A stretch of DNA of 64,000 nt from Akkermansia sp. (lineage in GTDB: Bacteria > Verrucomicrobiota > Verrucomicrobiia > Verrucomicrobiales > Akkermansiaceae): NCBI GenBank assembly GCA_017435365.1, contig JAFSFD010000023.1, forward strand, positions 1 through 64,000, written 5' to 3'. The first letter of the stretch is position 1; the number at the start of each line of letters is the position of its first letter. Below are positions 25,792-33,735 of the stretch, one piece after another. The notes beneath the pieces are model-generated. The model had not been told where the DNA came from. It saw only the letters and a program-made list of their open reading frames with translations, and did no database searches. A program made the translations under genes and the position numbers.

Positions 25792-26839
25792 ATGGGCAGG
25801 GGAGTTTGAGCGCCGTTTCCGCGAGGGACTCGTGGGCGGGGCTTCTGTCTCCGTCTGGCAGCATGGGCAGGAACTCCTCTCCCTGAGCGCGGGCGATGGG
25901 TGGACTCCGGATACGCTCGTGCCGGTCTTTTCTGCGACCAAGCCGGCCTCGGCGCTCTGCCTGCTGCTGGCGCTGCATGATTGCTGCCGCAGCCCTGAGC
26001 TGGAGGTAGGGGATATCTGGCCGGCGTTTCCGGCGCCTCGCTGCACGGTGGGTCAGTTGCTTTCGCACCAGTGCGGGCTGGCGGCACTGGCCGAGCCAGC
26101 CCCCCTGGAGGAGCTGGATGCCTGCCGCGCCGCTATTGAACGCAGCACCCCCGCCTGGCTCCCGCCGCAGCACGGCTACCACCCGCAGACTTTCGGCCCG
26201 CTGGTGGATATCCTGATGCTTGAGCTTACCGGGATGCGCGTGCGCGAGTTCTGGGAGCAGCGCATCCGCTACCCCCTGGGGCTGGATTTTTACATAGGCC
26301 TGCCAGAGAGTGAGTTTCACCGCGTCTCCCCGCTGCAAGCCCCGCGCATCCGCCCCGGTTACATGCAGCAGGACGCGTTTTACAAACAGTATTTCGATGC
26401 CGGGTCTGATGTTTACCGTGCATTCCACAGCATAGCGGGCTATGGCACGCCGCGCGAAATGAGCACCCCCGCTGCCTGGCAATGCGGCAGCCCTGCCAAG
26501 GGCGGCGTGGCCAGTGCGCATGGCCTGGCGCAGTTCTACCAGTGTATTCTTACTGATTTCATCCCGGCTGATGTGCGCGAGTGGTTGGCCACTCCGCAAT
26601 GCAGTGGCTGGGATAACACCCTGCAGCAGCCCACTGCCTTCACCTGCGGTGCTATGTGCGAGCCTGCGCACCTTTTCCCCGGCTGCGGTTTCGGTCATGC
26701 CGGTGCGGGGGGCAGCCATGCATTCTGCTCACCCGCCAGCGGTATTTCCTTTGCCTATGTCATGAATCGCATGGAGCTCGGCAATCTTCCCGGTGCTCGT
26801 GTTGAATGCCTGCTGGCGCTCCTGCCCGCAATGGAATGA
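25781..26839 (+). CDS. Serine hydrolase of the beta-lactamase/transpeptidase fold
   Basis: 352 residues without a signal peptide. The SxxK motif is SATK with Ser51 and Lys54. LLSHQCGLA near residue 90 matches the class C and esterase pattern. The Tyr motif is probably HGYHPQT, and a late GFGHAGAGGSHAFC equals the HTG/HxG region. Members act as esterases, peptidases or remote PBPs. The lack of a signal argues for a cytosolic esterase-like enzyme over a beta-lactamase. It is the last gene of the rppH-trmO operon and overlaps trmO by 11 nt. Confidence 0.78.
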   Translation: MNAEWAGEFERRFREGLVGGASVSVWQHGQELLSLSAGDGWTPDTLVPVFSATKPASALCLLLALHDCCRSPELEVGDIWPAFPAPRCTVGQLLSHQCGLAALAEPAPLEELDACRAAIERSTPAWLPPQHGYHPQTFGPLVDILMLELTGMRVREFWEQRIRYPLGLDFYIGLPESEFHRVSPLQAPRIRPGYMQQDAFYKQYFDAGSDVYRAFHSIAGYGTPREMSTPAAWQCGSPAKGGVASAHGLAQFYQCILTDFIPADVREWLATPQCSGWDNTLQQPTAFTCGAMCEPAHLFPGCGFGHAGAGGSHAFCSPASGISFAYVMNRMELGNLPGARVECLLALLPAME

Positions 26840-26866
26840 AGTTCAGCTGCATCCGGCTCTGACCGT

Positions 26867-27880
26867 TTACTGGTAGATATCCAGACCGAGTTTCTGCATG
26901 TCAGTGAGCGAGACGGCACAGGGGTCCGGGGCCACCCAGTGGCCGGGTTCGAGCTCGCGTGGCGTGAGGTCCATGCCCACGGTGGCATCCAGATAGGGGT
27001 GGTTGATGCGGCGTCCGAAGGCGCTGCCGGGCGGCGGGTCGATGGGGGAGGGAACATCCCCCGGCAGAATCGGGGTGCGCTGCTTGATGGTGGGATCCGG
27101 AATCGGGATGGCTGAGAGCAGGGCGCGGGTGTAGGCGTGGCAGGGGTGGTCGTAGAGCCGGTCGGCATCTGCCATTTCCACTATCTTGCCCATGTACATG
27201 ACCGCCACGCGGTCGGAAATGTGGCGCACTACGGATAAGTCGTGCGAGATGAAAAGGTAGGAAAGATTGAGTTCCTGCTGCAGATTGAGCAGCAGATTGA
27301 GCACCTGGCTCTGTACGGAAACATCCAATGCGCTCACCGGTTCATCCAGCACCAGCAGTTTCGGGCCCATGGCCAGTGCGCGTGCAATGCCGATGCGCTG
27401 GCGCTGGCCACCGGAGAATTCGTGCGGGAATTTTTCCAGAGCGGAGGAGGGCAGCCCCACCAGGTCCAGCAGTGCGGCCACGCGGCGCCGGCGGCTGGCG
27501 CTGGTGCCCAGCCCATGAATCTCCAGCGGTTCGGAGATGATGTGGCGCACGGTCATTCGCGGGTTCAGTGAGCCTGCAGGGTCCTGGAAAACCATCTGCA
27601 CCTTGCGCCGCAGACTGCGCAGGCGCCACTGTGCGCGGTGGGTCACATCGTGCCGCATGAAACGAATCGTGCCGGAAGTCGGCTCCAGCAGGCGCACAAT
27701 ACAGCGCCCGATGGTGCTCTTGCCGCATCCGCTCTCGCCCACCAGCCCCAGGGTTTCGCCCGGCGCAATGCTCAGCGAGACATCATCCACTGCTTTCAGC
27801 GTGCCAATCCGCCGCCCGAATACTCCGCCACGCACCGGAAAGTGCATGCAAAGTTTTGATATTTCCAGAATATTCTCCAT
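26867..27880 (-). CDS. oppF: Peptide ABC transporter ATPase, OppF/DppF type
   Basis: 337 residues. Walker A GESGCGKST, signature EFSGGQRQRIGIARAL, Walker B LLVLDEPVSALD and the H-loop are intact. The C-terminal oligopeptide-transporter extension (HPCHAYTRALLSAIPIPDP ... GSAFGRRINHP) places it with OppF/DppF. No permease, OppD or binding-protein gene adjoins it. Notably, the usual cysteine-rich C-terminal segment reads GRRINHPYLD. Its partners must be encoded elsewhere. Confidence 0.9.
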   Translation of the reverse strand: MENILEISKLCMHFPVRGGVFGRRIGTLKAVDDVSLSIAPGETLGLVGESGCGKSTIGRCIVRLLEPTSGTIRFMRHDVTHRAQWRLRSLRRKVQMVFQDPAGSLNPRMTVRHIISEPLEIHGLGTSASRRRRVAALLDLVGLPSSALEKFPHEFSGGQRQRIGIARALAMGPKLLVLDEPVSALDVSVQSQVLNLLLNLQQELNLSYLFISHDLSVVRHISDRVAVMYMGKIVEMADADRLYDHPCHAYTRALLSAIPIPDPTIKQRTPILPGDVPSPIDPPPGSAFGRRINHPYLDATVGMDLTPRELEPGHWVAPDPCAVSLTDMQKLGLDIYQ

Positions 27881-27901
27881 GGTTCGTGCGGATTCCCCAG
27901 C

Positions 27902-27930
27902 ACTTTAGCATCTTCTGCCCCCTTTGGCAA
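27902..27930 (-). promoter_or_regulatory. Promoter of oppF
   Basis: On the minus strand: -35 TTGCCA (27925-27930), 17-nt spacer, -10 TAAAGT (27902-27907). Leader about 15 nt. Confidence 0.55.
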
Positions 27931-28012
27931 GCCTATACCCCCTGTTCGCAGGAAAGACTCGTCAGAAAGTTCGTGTCATGAACAATCGAACGGGGTGGCC
28001 CTGCGAATTTTC

Positions 28013-28041
28013 TTGCATTCTGCGGCGGGCTGTCGTAGAGT
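28013..28041 (+). promoter_or_regulatory. Promoter of the small membrane protein gene
   Basis: -35 TTGCAT (28013-28018), 17-nt spacer, -10 TAGAGT (28036-28041), 13 nt before the ATG at 28055. It favours that ATG over an upstream in-frame one at 27995. Confidence 0.5.
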
Positions 28042-28054
28042 TGAGGCTGATACC

Positions 28055-28333
28055 ATGCCCGTTGTTTTCACTATATTCGGATTCTGCATCTGCAGCTTCA
28101 CATCTGCCTGCCTGGGACGGCAGCGGCAGGGCATGTGGTTTTATCTGGCGGCGGTGATGCTGGGCTTGCCCGTGGCTGCAGGGTGCGCTGTGGCCGGCTG
28201 GCAGGTATATGGCTGGTGCGGCGGCTTGTGGATGGGGGTGTGCGCCCTGCTGGTGGTGCTGTTTCTGCGGGCGTTCTGCGTGTTCTGGATGCGCATGTGC
28301 CGACGCCTGAATATCTGGATTCACCGCAGGTGA
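28055..28333 (+). CDS. Small integral membrane protein, unknown function
   Basis: 92 residues from the ATG after the promoter. Three hydrophobic segments are visible (about 1-18, 28-50 and 54-76), followed by a basic tail RRLNIWIHRR. It is rich in Cys and Trp. The last 13 nt overlap the 3' end of the convergent yjdF-like gene. The family is not recognised; the promoter and hydrophobicity support a real gene. Confidence 0.55.
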   Translation: MPVVFTIFGFCICSFTSACLGRQRQGMWFYLAAVMLGLPVAAGCAVAGWQVYGWCGGLWMGVCALLVVLFLRAFCVFWMRMCRRLNIWIHRR

Positions 28334-28917
28334 AGCCGGCGGTTCCGAATGTAGAAGATGATGGCTGCGAGCATGCCGCCGAGGGTGTCGAGCAGCATGT
28401 CCTTGTGTGCATCCCACTCATCCCCCTGGGAGCCCAGGAAGGCCTGGCCGGCGCTGCCGCCATCGATTTCGGCGTATATCCACTCCACCAGTTCCCACAG
28501 CCCGGCCAGTGCCAGAATGAAAACCAGGCTGAACCATGCCGCTGTGGGGATGCTGTTCACCATGCGGCGTTTCCAGAGCAATTCGGCGATGGCGATTCCG
28601 CCCAGTCCTACGGCAAAGTGAGCAACGCGGTCATAGTGGTTGCGCTCGAAGCCGAATAAATCGGTGATGCGGCTGAAGGGCACAAACTCAAAGGTATAGT
28701 GCGCGCCTACTATCTGCATGGCGCACCAGATGCTCATGCACACGTAGGCGGTGTTCGAAAAGCGGAACTGCCGGAACGTACATACGAGAGCCCCCACCAG
28801 TAGGAAAACGGAGCTCATTTCCGTCCACCAGACCTGCACATCATGCGGGCCGATGCCGGACCATATGGTCAGTGCTGCCAGTAGAGCGAGCAGGATGTGG
28901 GGGAGGTGCCGGTTCAT
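28321..28917 (-). CDS. YjdF-like inner membrane protein (DUF2238)
   Basis: 198 residues with about six membrane segments. DUF2238 signatures are HYDRVAHFAVG, LAGLWELVEWIYAE and GDEWDAHKDMLLDTLGG. The family includes E. coli YjdF, of unknown biochemical function. The start overlaps the stop of the lipoprotein gene by 4 nt (ATGA). It is the last gene of the pyrC-menA operon. Confidence 0.88.
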   Translation of the reverse strand: MNRHLPHILLALLAALTIWSGIGPHDVQVWWTEMSSVFLLVGALVCTFRQFRFSNTAYVCMSIWCAMQIVGAHYTFEFVPFSRITDLFGFERNHYDRVAHFAVGLGGIAIAELLWKRRMVNSIPTAAWFSLVFILALAGLWELVEWIYAEIDGGSAGQAFLGSQGDEWDAHKDMLLDTLGGMLAAIIFYIRNRRLHLR

Positions 28918-29378
28918 TCGTCGTCCTCGTCTTCGGTTGTTTCTTCGTCTTCCGGTTCATATTCCGGTTTTACCGGGGTATGCAGGCGGATGAAATTGCG
29001 GATTTCTTCGAACTTTTCCGGGCTGATGATATAATCAGTCACCCCCTGGTCCATATCGGTGATGAGGACATCATCAAGATCCCGCTCAATGTGGTAGTAA
29101 TACTCTTTTTCGCCACTGCGGCAGATGCCAATGGTGGGCTGAGTGTCCTGGAAGGTGCTGATGACATCTGCTGAATCGAAGAAATTGCGGTCTCTGGTCC
29201 GGGGTTTGTACACGTTTTCCGGGGTGGGAATGTCAGCCATCATCTCTTCAAATTGGAGAATGGCCTCTTCATCCTCAATCATGAGGCTTTCCCCTTCATC
29301 AAAGGGGTCGAGGATGAGCTGGTTCTGAGTGCAGCTGTACAGGGTCAGGGAGAGCAAGAGGGAGAGCACGCGTTTCAT
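28914..29378 (-). CDS. Hypothetical acidic lipoprotein
   Basis: 154 residues. Lipobox LYSC with Cys16. The mature part is acidic and ends in a strongly acidic Glu/Asp tail (about 138-154). A mid region (EKEYYYHIERDLDDVLITD) may form a small alpha/beta domain. It lies 17 nt after menA and overlaps the yjdF-like gene by 4 nt. Family and function unknown. Confidence 0.7.
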   Translation of the reverse strand: MKRVLSLLLSLTLYSCTQNQLILDPFDEGESLMIEDEEAILQFEEMMADIPTPENVYKPRTRDRNFFDSADVISTFQDTQPTIGICRSGEKEYYYHIERDLDDVLITDMDQGVTDYIISPEKFEEIRNFIRLHTPVKPEYEPEDEETTEDEDDE

Positions 29379-29395
29379 GGCAGAGAGGAAAATAA

Positions 29396-30304
29396 TCAGA
29401 TGGTGAGAGCCAGCAGGAAAAGAGCCATGTGCAGGGAGGAGAGCCCCAGCAGCATGTTCATCTTCTTATTGGCCGGCATGGTGTGCAGCTTCAGCAGGAT
29501 GAACCCGCCCACCACGATGGCGGCCAGCCAGACCAGATTCCACTGGAAGCCGGGCAGGAAAAAAGCAGTCTGCTTCAGCGTGACATAGGGCGCAATGAGG
29601 AAGGCAGAGGCCAGGCCGCGGGCTCGTTTGTCGCCCAGTCGCACAGCGAGCGTGCGTTTGCCGGTGGTGGCGTCTTCCTTGCGGTCGCGGATGTTGTTCA
29701 CCTCAATAAGCAGGCAGGAGAGCAACCCGCACTGAATGCCCAGCACAAAGGCCCCGGCGTAGATTTCTTCATAGCCGGGCTGCCAGCCAATCTGCACAAA
29801 TACAGTGCCGGCCACCGCCACCAGACCGAAGAAAAGCAGCACGAAAAGCTCGCCCAGCCCGTGGTAGGCCAGTGGCCAGGGTCCGCCGGTGTAGCCATAG
29901 GCAAAGAACAGGCTCGGGATGCCGATGAGCAGCACCGGCCAGCCCTGCGCCAGGATGAGCGGCAGGCCGAATGCCGAGGCTGCCACCAGGAAGAAACAGC
30001 CCCAAAGCTTGACGGTCAGCGGCTTCATATCGCCGCTGGCGGTGATGCGGCGAGGCCCCTGCCGCTTGTCCGTATCAGCGTTTTTGGTGGCATCAATCGC
30101 ATCGTTGAAGAAATTGCAGGCAATCTGGATGCAGGCGCAGCTCAGCGCGGTGAAGGCGGCCAGCCACCAGTCGAGGCGAATACCGGTTTCGGGGAAATGC
30201 TGTTGGAATTTCCAGACGATGAGGCAACCGGCCCAAACGGCCACGAAGCCGGCGGGGAGGGTTTTCGGCCTGGCTGCCAGGATAATGGAACGGAGTTTAT
30301 TCAT
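29396..30304 (-). CDS. menA: 1,4-dihydroxy-2-naphthoate polyprenyltransferase
   Basis: 302 residues with about eight membrane helices. The UbiA-superfamily Asp motifs are present: NFFNDAID near residue 68 and NNIRDRKED near 195. RPKTLPAGFVAVWAGC and TGKRTLAVRLGDKRA point to MenA rather than UbiA. It attaches the isoprenoid chain in menaquinone synthesis at the inner membrane. It lies 11 nt after the DUF3820 gene. Confidence 0.92.
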   Translation of the reverse strand: MNKLRSIILAARPKTLPAGFVAVWAGCLIVWKFQQHFPETGIRLDWWLAAFTALSCACIQIACNFFNDAIDATKNADTDKRQGPRRITASGDMKPLTVKLWGCFFLVAASAFGLPLILAQGWPVLLIGIPSLFFAYGYTGGPWPLAYHGLGELFVLLFFGLVAVAGTVFVQIGWQPGYEEIYAGAFVLGIQCGLLSCLLIEVNNIRDRKEDATTGKRTLAVRLGDKRARGLASAFLIAPYVTLKQTAFFLPGFQWNLVWLAAIVVGGFILLKLHTMPANKKMNMLLGLSSLHMALFLLALTI

Positions 30305-30315
30305 ATGGAAAGGTT

Positions 30316-30609
30316 TTATTTGCGGGGGAAATGGCGGCGGCCACCGGCAGCCGTGCGGAAGGGGGTGAAGAGATTATCCAGCCCGCTGTTCTTGATGAGG
30401 AGAGTCTGCTCCATCAGGCGACCCAGCTTGCCCTTGGGCCAGCCGCGCTGCCAGAACCAGTCCAGATATTCCGTGGGCAGGTCCATGAGCGGACAGCCTT
30501 CCGGCGGGTAATTCTTCGGGCCGTACATGCCGTAGGGCATGTGAGTGGATGCTATGTCTGCGAGCAACTGCCGCAGGTCATCAGCCGTGGGTATGGGGGC
30601 TTCTTCCAT
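30316..30609 (-). CDS. DUF3820 family small protein
   Basis: 97 residues. The domain core MPYGMYGPKN ... LMDLPTEYLDWFWQRGWPKG then KLGRLMEQTLLIKNSGLD is the DUF3820 pattern; family members are about 70-90 residues and occur across bacteria. Function unknown. The start shares its last base with the pyrC stop, so it is translationally coupled to pyrC, and menA follows after 11 nt. Confidence 0.85.
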   Translation of the reverse strand: MEEAPIPTADDLRQLLADIASTHMPYGMYGPKNYPPEGCPLMDLPTEYLDWFWQRGWPKGKLGRLMEQTLLIKNSGLDNLFTPFRTAAGGRRHFPRK

Positions 30610-31616
30610 CAGCGGACGACACTCCAGCCAATGCTCTCACCGGCATACATCGGCACTACTTCCTGACCGTAGCTGCGGTATGCCGCCGGCACGCTCATGG
30701 GGGTATTGCGCAGGGTGATTTGTTTCTGCACCGGCGCGAGCCCGTACCACTTGCAGGCGTTGTCGCTCACAAAGGCCTGCAGGTTTTCCAGTGCACCGTG
30801 GGTGGCAAAGATTTCCGCAAGCTTGGGCAGGGCCACCGGGCCGGTGAATACGCCGGCAGCGCAGCCGCAGGCTTCTTTCCTGCAGCGCGGGTGGGGTGCG
30901 GAGTCTGAGCCGAAGAACAGGCGCGGGTGCCCGCTCAGTGCGGCCTGGAGCAGGGCATCGCGGTCCTCTGGGCGCTTGGCGATAGGCTTGCAGAAAAGGT
31001 GCGGACGCAGGGCGCCGCCCGCTACATCGTCCAGCGTGATGATAAGGTGCTGCAGCGTGACTGTGGCGCAGATATTCGGGAATTCATCCAGCAGCTTCAG
31101 CGCGGCGGCGGTGGTGATATGCTCCATGCTGAGCTTGAGCTTCGGGTACCTGGTGGCCAGGTGGCGGTACACGGCCAGGAATTCCTGCTCGCGGTCCATC
31201 ACAAAGCCGTGGCTTTCGCCATGCACCAGCAGGGGGATGCCCAGCTCCTCCATGAGGTGCAGTGTGGTATCGGCCTGGGCCATGTCGGAGACGCCACCCT
31301 CGCTGTTGGTGGTGATGCCGGCGGGGTAGAGCTTGAAGCCGAAGAAGCCGGGAGTCTCCCTGGCTGCCAGCAGCTCCTTTTCCCCCAGCGCGGTGAAGAA
31401 CAGGGTCATGTAAGGCGTGAACGCAGCCCCGTCCAGCGCCGCCTCGATGCGTTCAGCATAGCCCTGCATCATCTCCGGTGTGGTCACCGGCGGAACCAGG
31501 TTCGGCATAATCACGGCTCCGGCAAAATCGGCAGAGAGCGGCGCGGTCAGCTTCAGCATGTCGCCATCGCGCAGGTGCAGGTGCATATCCAGCGGGGAAT
31601 TGAGCGTTATCTCCAT
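30609..31616 (-). CDS. pyrC: Dihydroorotase, PyrC type
   Basis: 335 residues, the length of class II PyrC (E. coli 348). Metal ligands are all visible: MHLHLRDG, the carboxylated Lys in [21 protein letters not shown] and GSDSAPHP. It cyclises carbamoyl-aspartate to dihydroorotate. The ATG at 31616 was chosen because a promoter ends 7 nt upstream; longer in-frame starts would run through the birA terminator. First gene of an operon with DUF3820, menA and two envelope proteins. Confidence 0.95.
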   Translation of the reverse strand: MEITLNSPLDMHLHLRDGDMLKLTAPLSADFAGAVIMPNLVPPVTTPEMMQGYAERIEAALDGAAFTPYMTLFFTALGEKELLAARETPGFFGFKLYPAGITTNSEGGVSDMAQADTTLHLMEELGIPLLVHGESHGFVMDREQEFLAVYRHLATRYPKLKLSMEHITTAAALKLLDEFPNICATVTLQHLIITLDDVAGGALRPHLFCKPIAKRPEDRDALLQAALSGHPRLFFGSDSAPHPRCRKEACGCAAGVFTGPVALPKLAEIFATHGALENLQAFVSDNACKWYGLAPVQKQITLRNTPMSVPAAYRSYGQEVVPMYAGESIGWSVVR

Positions 31617-31623
31617 GGCGCGC

Positions 31624-31652
31624 ATTCTAACACAGCTCCCCGCATTTTTCAA
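31624..31652 (-). promoter_or_regulatory. Promoter of the pyrC-menA operon
   Basis: On the minus strand: -35 TTGAAA (31647-31652), 17-nt spacer, -10 TAGAAT (31624-31629), 7 nt before the ATG. Probably leaderless. Confidence 0.7.
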
Positions 31653-31661
31653 GCGCAGGAT

Positions 31662-31689
31662 AAAAGAAAACCCCGCAGGGGTGCGGGGT
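31662..31689 (-). terminator. Rho-independent terminator of birA
   Basis: An 8-bp stem ACCCCGCA/TGCGGGGT (31670-31677 with 31682-31689) with a 4-nt loop, followed on the minus strand by TTTCTTTTA. It ends birA just before the pyrC promoter. Confidence 0.7.
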
Positions 31690-31716
31690 CGGGGTGAGAG
31701 GTGGGGCTTCTGAAAA

Positions 31717-32442
31717 TCAGATAAGTTCTTTGAGACGGTTGACGGTGATGCCGGGAACCACGTAGCGTGTGCCATCGGCCCTGGCCAGGATGGGGGAACC
31801 ATCGAAGTCCACGCCGATGAAGCGGCCCACGTGGCGCTCCTTATCCGTAATAGCTACCACGGGGAGGGATTCACCCCAGGCTGTGCCGAGGATGGGCAGA
31901 ATGCTGTCAACCCCGCTTTCCACGAAATACTCGAACATTTCGGCCAGGGTATCGCCCAGGAGGGTGCGGAGTTTCTTGATTGAAGGGCAGGCGGGGAGAA
32001 TCTCGCAGAGACGGGTGACGGGGTCAGCGGCCTGAGCTCGGATTTCGTTGATATCGTTGAACATGTTGATGCCCACGCCGATGGAGGCCATGCTGGCGGA
32101 CGGGCGCTCCACGAGAATGCCGGCAAGCTTGGATTTGCCCACCAGCACATCATTGGGCCAGCGCAGGCGCAGCCCCTTGATGTTATATTCCTTCAGCGTC
32201 TCGATGACGGCGGCACCGGCTACCAGGGGGAGCACGCCCCAGTGGCGGTTGAGCTTGGAATCAATCGGCAGGTTGTAGGTAGCCCAGAGCCCCCCGGTGT
32301 TGCCGAACCAGGCGCGGTTGAAGCGTCCTCGCCCACGCGTCTGCCGCTGGGTGGTTACAACGGTCCATGCCGGCAATTTACGAGCCACATTGAAGGTGGA
32401 TTCGCATTCCTCAACTTCCTTTACTGTCCATTTTGCGCTCAC
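31717..32442 (-). CDS. birA: Biotin-[acetyl-CoA carboxylase] ligase, short form
   Basis: 241 residues, without the N-terminal DNA-binding domain, so not a repressor. The biotinyl-AMP motif is [10 protein letters not shown], and the catalytic region [19 protein letters not shown] is intact. It charges the BCCP subunit of acetyl-CoA carboxylase with biotin. The start is a GTG, 6 nt after a TAGAAT -10 box, so it may be a leaderless GTG transcript. No ATG near the start gives a better fit. Confidence 0.92.
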   Translation of the reverse strand: MSAKWTVKEVEECESTFNVARKLPAWTVVTTQRQTRGRGRFNRAWFGNTGGLWATYNLPIDSKLNRHWGVLPLVAGAAVIETLKEYNIKGLRLRWPNDVLVGKSKLAGILVERPSASMASIGVGINMFNDINEIRAQAADPVTRLCEILPACPSIKKLRTLLGDTLAEMFEYFVESGVDSILPILGTAWGESLPVVAITDKERHVGRFIGVDFDGSPILARADGTRYVVPGITVNRLKELI

Positions 32443-32448
32443 GTCTGC

Positions 32449-32477
32449 ATTCTACACCACAAGTGGAGCTAAGTCTA
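32449..32477 (-). promoter_or_regulatory. Promoter of birA
   Basis: On the minus strand: -35 TAGACT (32472-32477), 17-nt spacer, -10 TAGAAT (32449-32454), 6 nt before the GTG. The divergent region 32478-32584 holds no gene. Confidence 0.5.
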
Positions 32478-32584
32478 CCCCCTAACACGTGATTTTTTAA
32501 GAAAATTTCGAGTTTTGTGGCATGCTCCCGGTGATAGTCCCGCGTACGCGCGCCAAAAAGTTAGGGGGATGCCCTACTTTGCAA

Positions 32585-32613
32585 TTGCGGAAACAGGTAA
32601 GCTCTGGTATAGT
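32585..32613 (+). promoter_or_regulatory. Promoter of the 32626 operon
   Basis: -35 TTGCGG (32585-32590), 17-nt spacer, -10 TATAGT (32608-32613), 12 nt before the ATG at 32626. It rules out the longer in-frame start at 32515. Confidence 0.65.
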
Positions 32614-32625
32614 GTGCGCGTTGTT

Positions 32626-33735
32626 ATGAAAGGCCATGGAACCAGACGCTTCCTGATGTGCATCGCGCTCGTTGCTGCGGTGTGGGGTGGCGTGTCTACC
32701 TGGTTCTATGTGAATGATTTAGTGCAGCCGGTGCTCACGCCGATGAATCAGTCGTACGTGGGGTATGCCAATGTGCCTCGCAAGGCTCCGGGGCTGCGTA
32801 TGGAGCCCTTTACCTTCAAGGGGTGGGATGGCGGCGAGGTGCAGGCCGTGATTGCGGTGAAGGATGGTGAGGAATCCTCCCGGCAGCTCAGCGTCATCGG
32901 TGATTTGATGAATGCCCCGGTGGAGCGCCTGCACCAGATTGACTACGTGCTGGTCTGCGTGGACTGGGATCATGGTATCCGTTCGGCCCTGCCTGTGGCA
33001 GAATCGCTCACGGCGGCGGGGCTCACCTGTGTGCTCTGGGAGCCGAGGGGCAAGGATGACCGCCGCCAGTATTGCACGCATGGGCTGAAGGAGTGCCGCG
33101 ATGTGCCGCTGCTGCTGAATGCAGTGACGGCCCGCTCCGGCAAGAGCGACCCGGTTTTTGCAGCTGTGGGGCAGGGATACGGCGCAGGGCTTCTGCTGCA
33201 GGCTGCCGCCACGGAACCCCGCATCCGCGGGCTGGTTTCGATTGATGCCTTTGCTTCACTGCGGCAATCGGTGGAGCGCACGATGCCGGAAGGGATGCTC
33301 CGGCCGGTGGTGATGTGGCTCATGGACCAGCGCATCCGCCGCACGGCAGGGATGGAGAGTTTTGATGTGGCTCCGGTGGAGCAGGCTGCGGATATGGATC
33401 GCAATGTGCCGGTGCTGGTGGTGAATCTGGCCCAGGACAGCCCGGTGTGCAATTTCAAGGATGCACTGACGATATACCGCCGCTTGCGCAGCGACCAGCG
33501 GGATGTGTGGACCCTGCGCTCCGAAAATGACCCGGTGGGTGCCACGCACCGCGAGATGACGGTTGGCCGCGGCCGCCGCGGCGAGGCAATTCAAGTTGGC
33601 CTGTTGCAGGATGAGGACAGCGCCATGAGCTCTATCCTGCACTGGATAAATGACCGCGTTGTGGATGCGGTGGAGGCACCCCGAGTGACCGACCCCGCAC
33701 GCCCCGACCTCACTTCTTCCCATATACGACTTTGA
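32626..33735 (+). CDS. Membrane-anchored alpha/beta-hydrolase-like protein
   Basis: 369 residues. An N-terminal membrane anchor (about 8-28, FLMCIALVAAVWGGVSTWFY) is followed by an alpha/beta hydrolase domain. The nucleophile-elbow position reads AVGQGYGAG rather than GxSxG, so Ser is replaced by Gln or Gly. The Asp and His region (LVVNLAQDSPVCNF, NDPVGATHREM) looks partly kept. A catalytically altered or inactive hydrolase is possible. Its stop overlaps the TTG start of the OmpA-domain gene. Confidence 0.72.
   Translation: MKGHGTRRFLMCIALVAAVWGGVSTWFYVNDLVQPVLTPMNQSYVGYANVPRKAPGLRMEPFTFKGWDGGEVQAVIAVKDGEESSRQLSVIGDLMNAPVERLHQIDYVLVCVDWDHGIRSALPVAESLTAAGLTCVLWEPRGKDDRRQYCTHGLKECRDVPLLLNAVTARSGKSDPVFAAVGQGYGAGLLLQAAATEPRIRGLVSIDAFASLRQSVERTMPEGMLRPVVMWLMDQRIRRTAGMESFDVAPVEQAADMDRNVPVLVVNLAQDSPVCNFKDALTIYRRLRSDQRDVWTLRSENDPVGATHREMTVGRGRRGEAIQVGLLQDEDSAMSSILHWINDRVVDAVEAPRVTDPARPDLTSSHIRL

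Noticed and set aside
25781-26839. Beta-lactamase resistance gene
   Set aside because: It has SxxK but no signal peptide and an esterase-like arrangement, so antibiotic hydrolysis is not supported.
24140-27540. Many shorter open frames inside known genes on the opposite strand
   Set aside because: They lack signals, promoters and family motifs and overlap well-supported genes completely.
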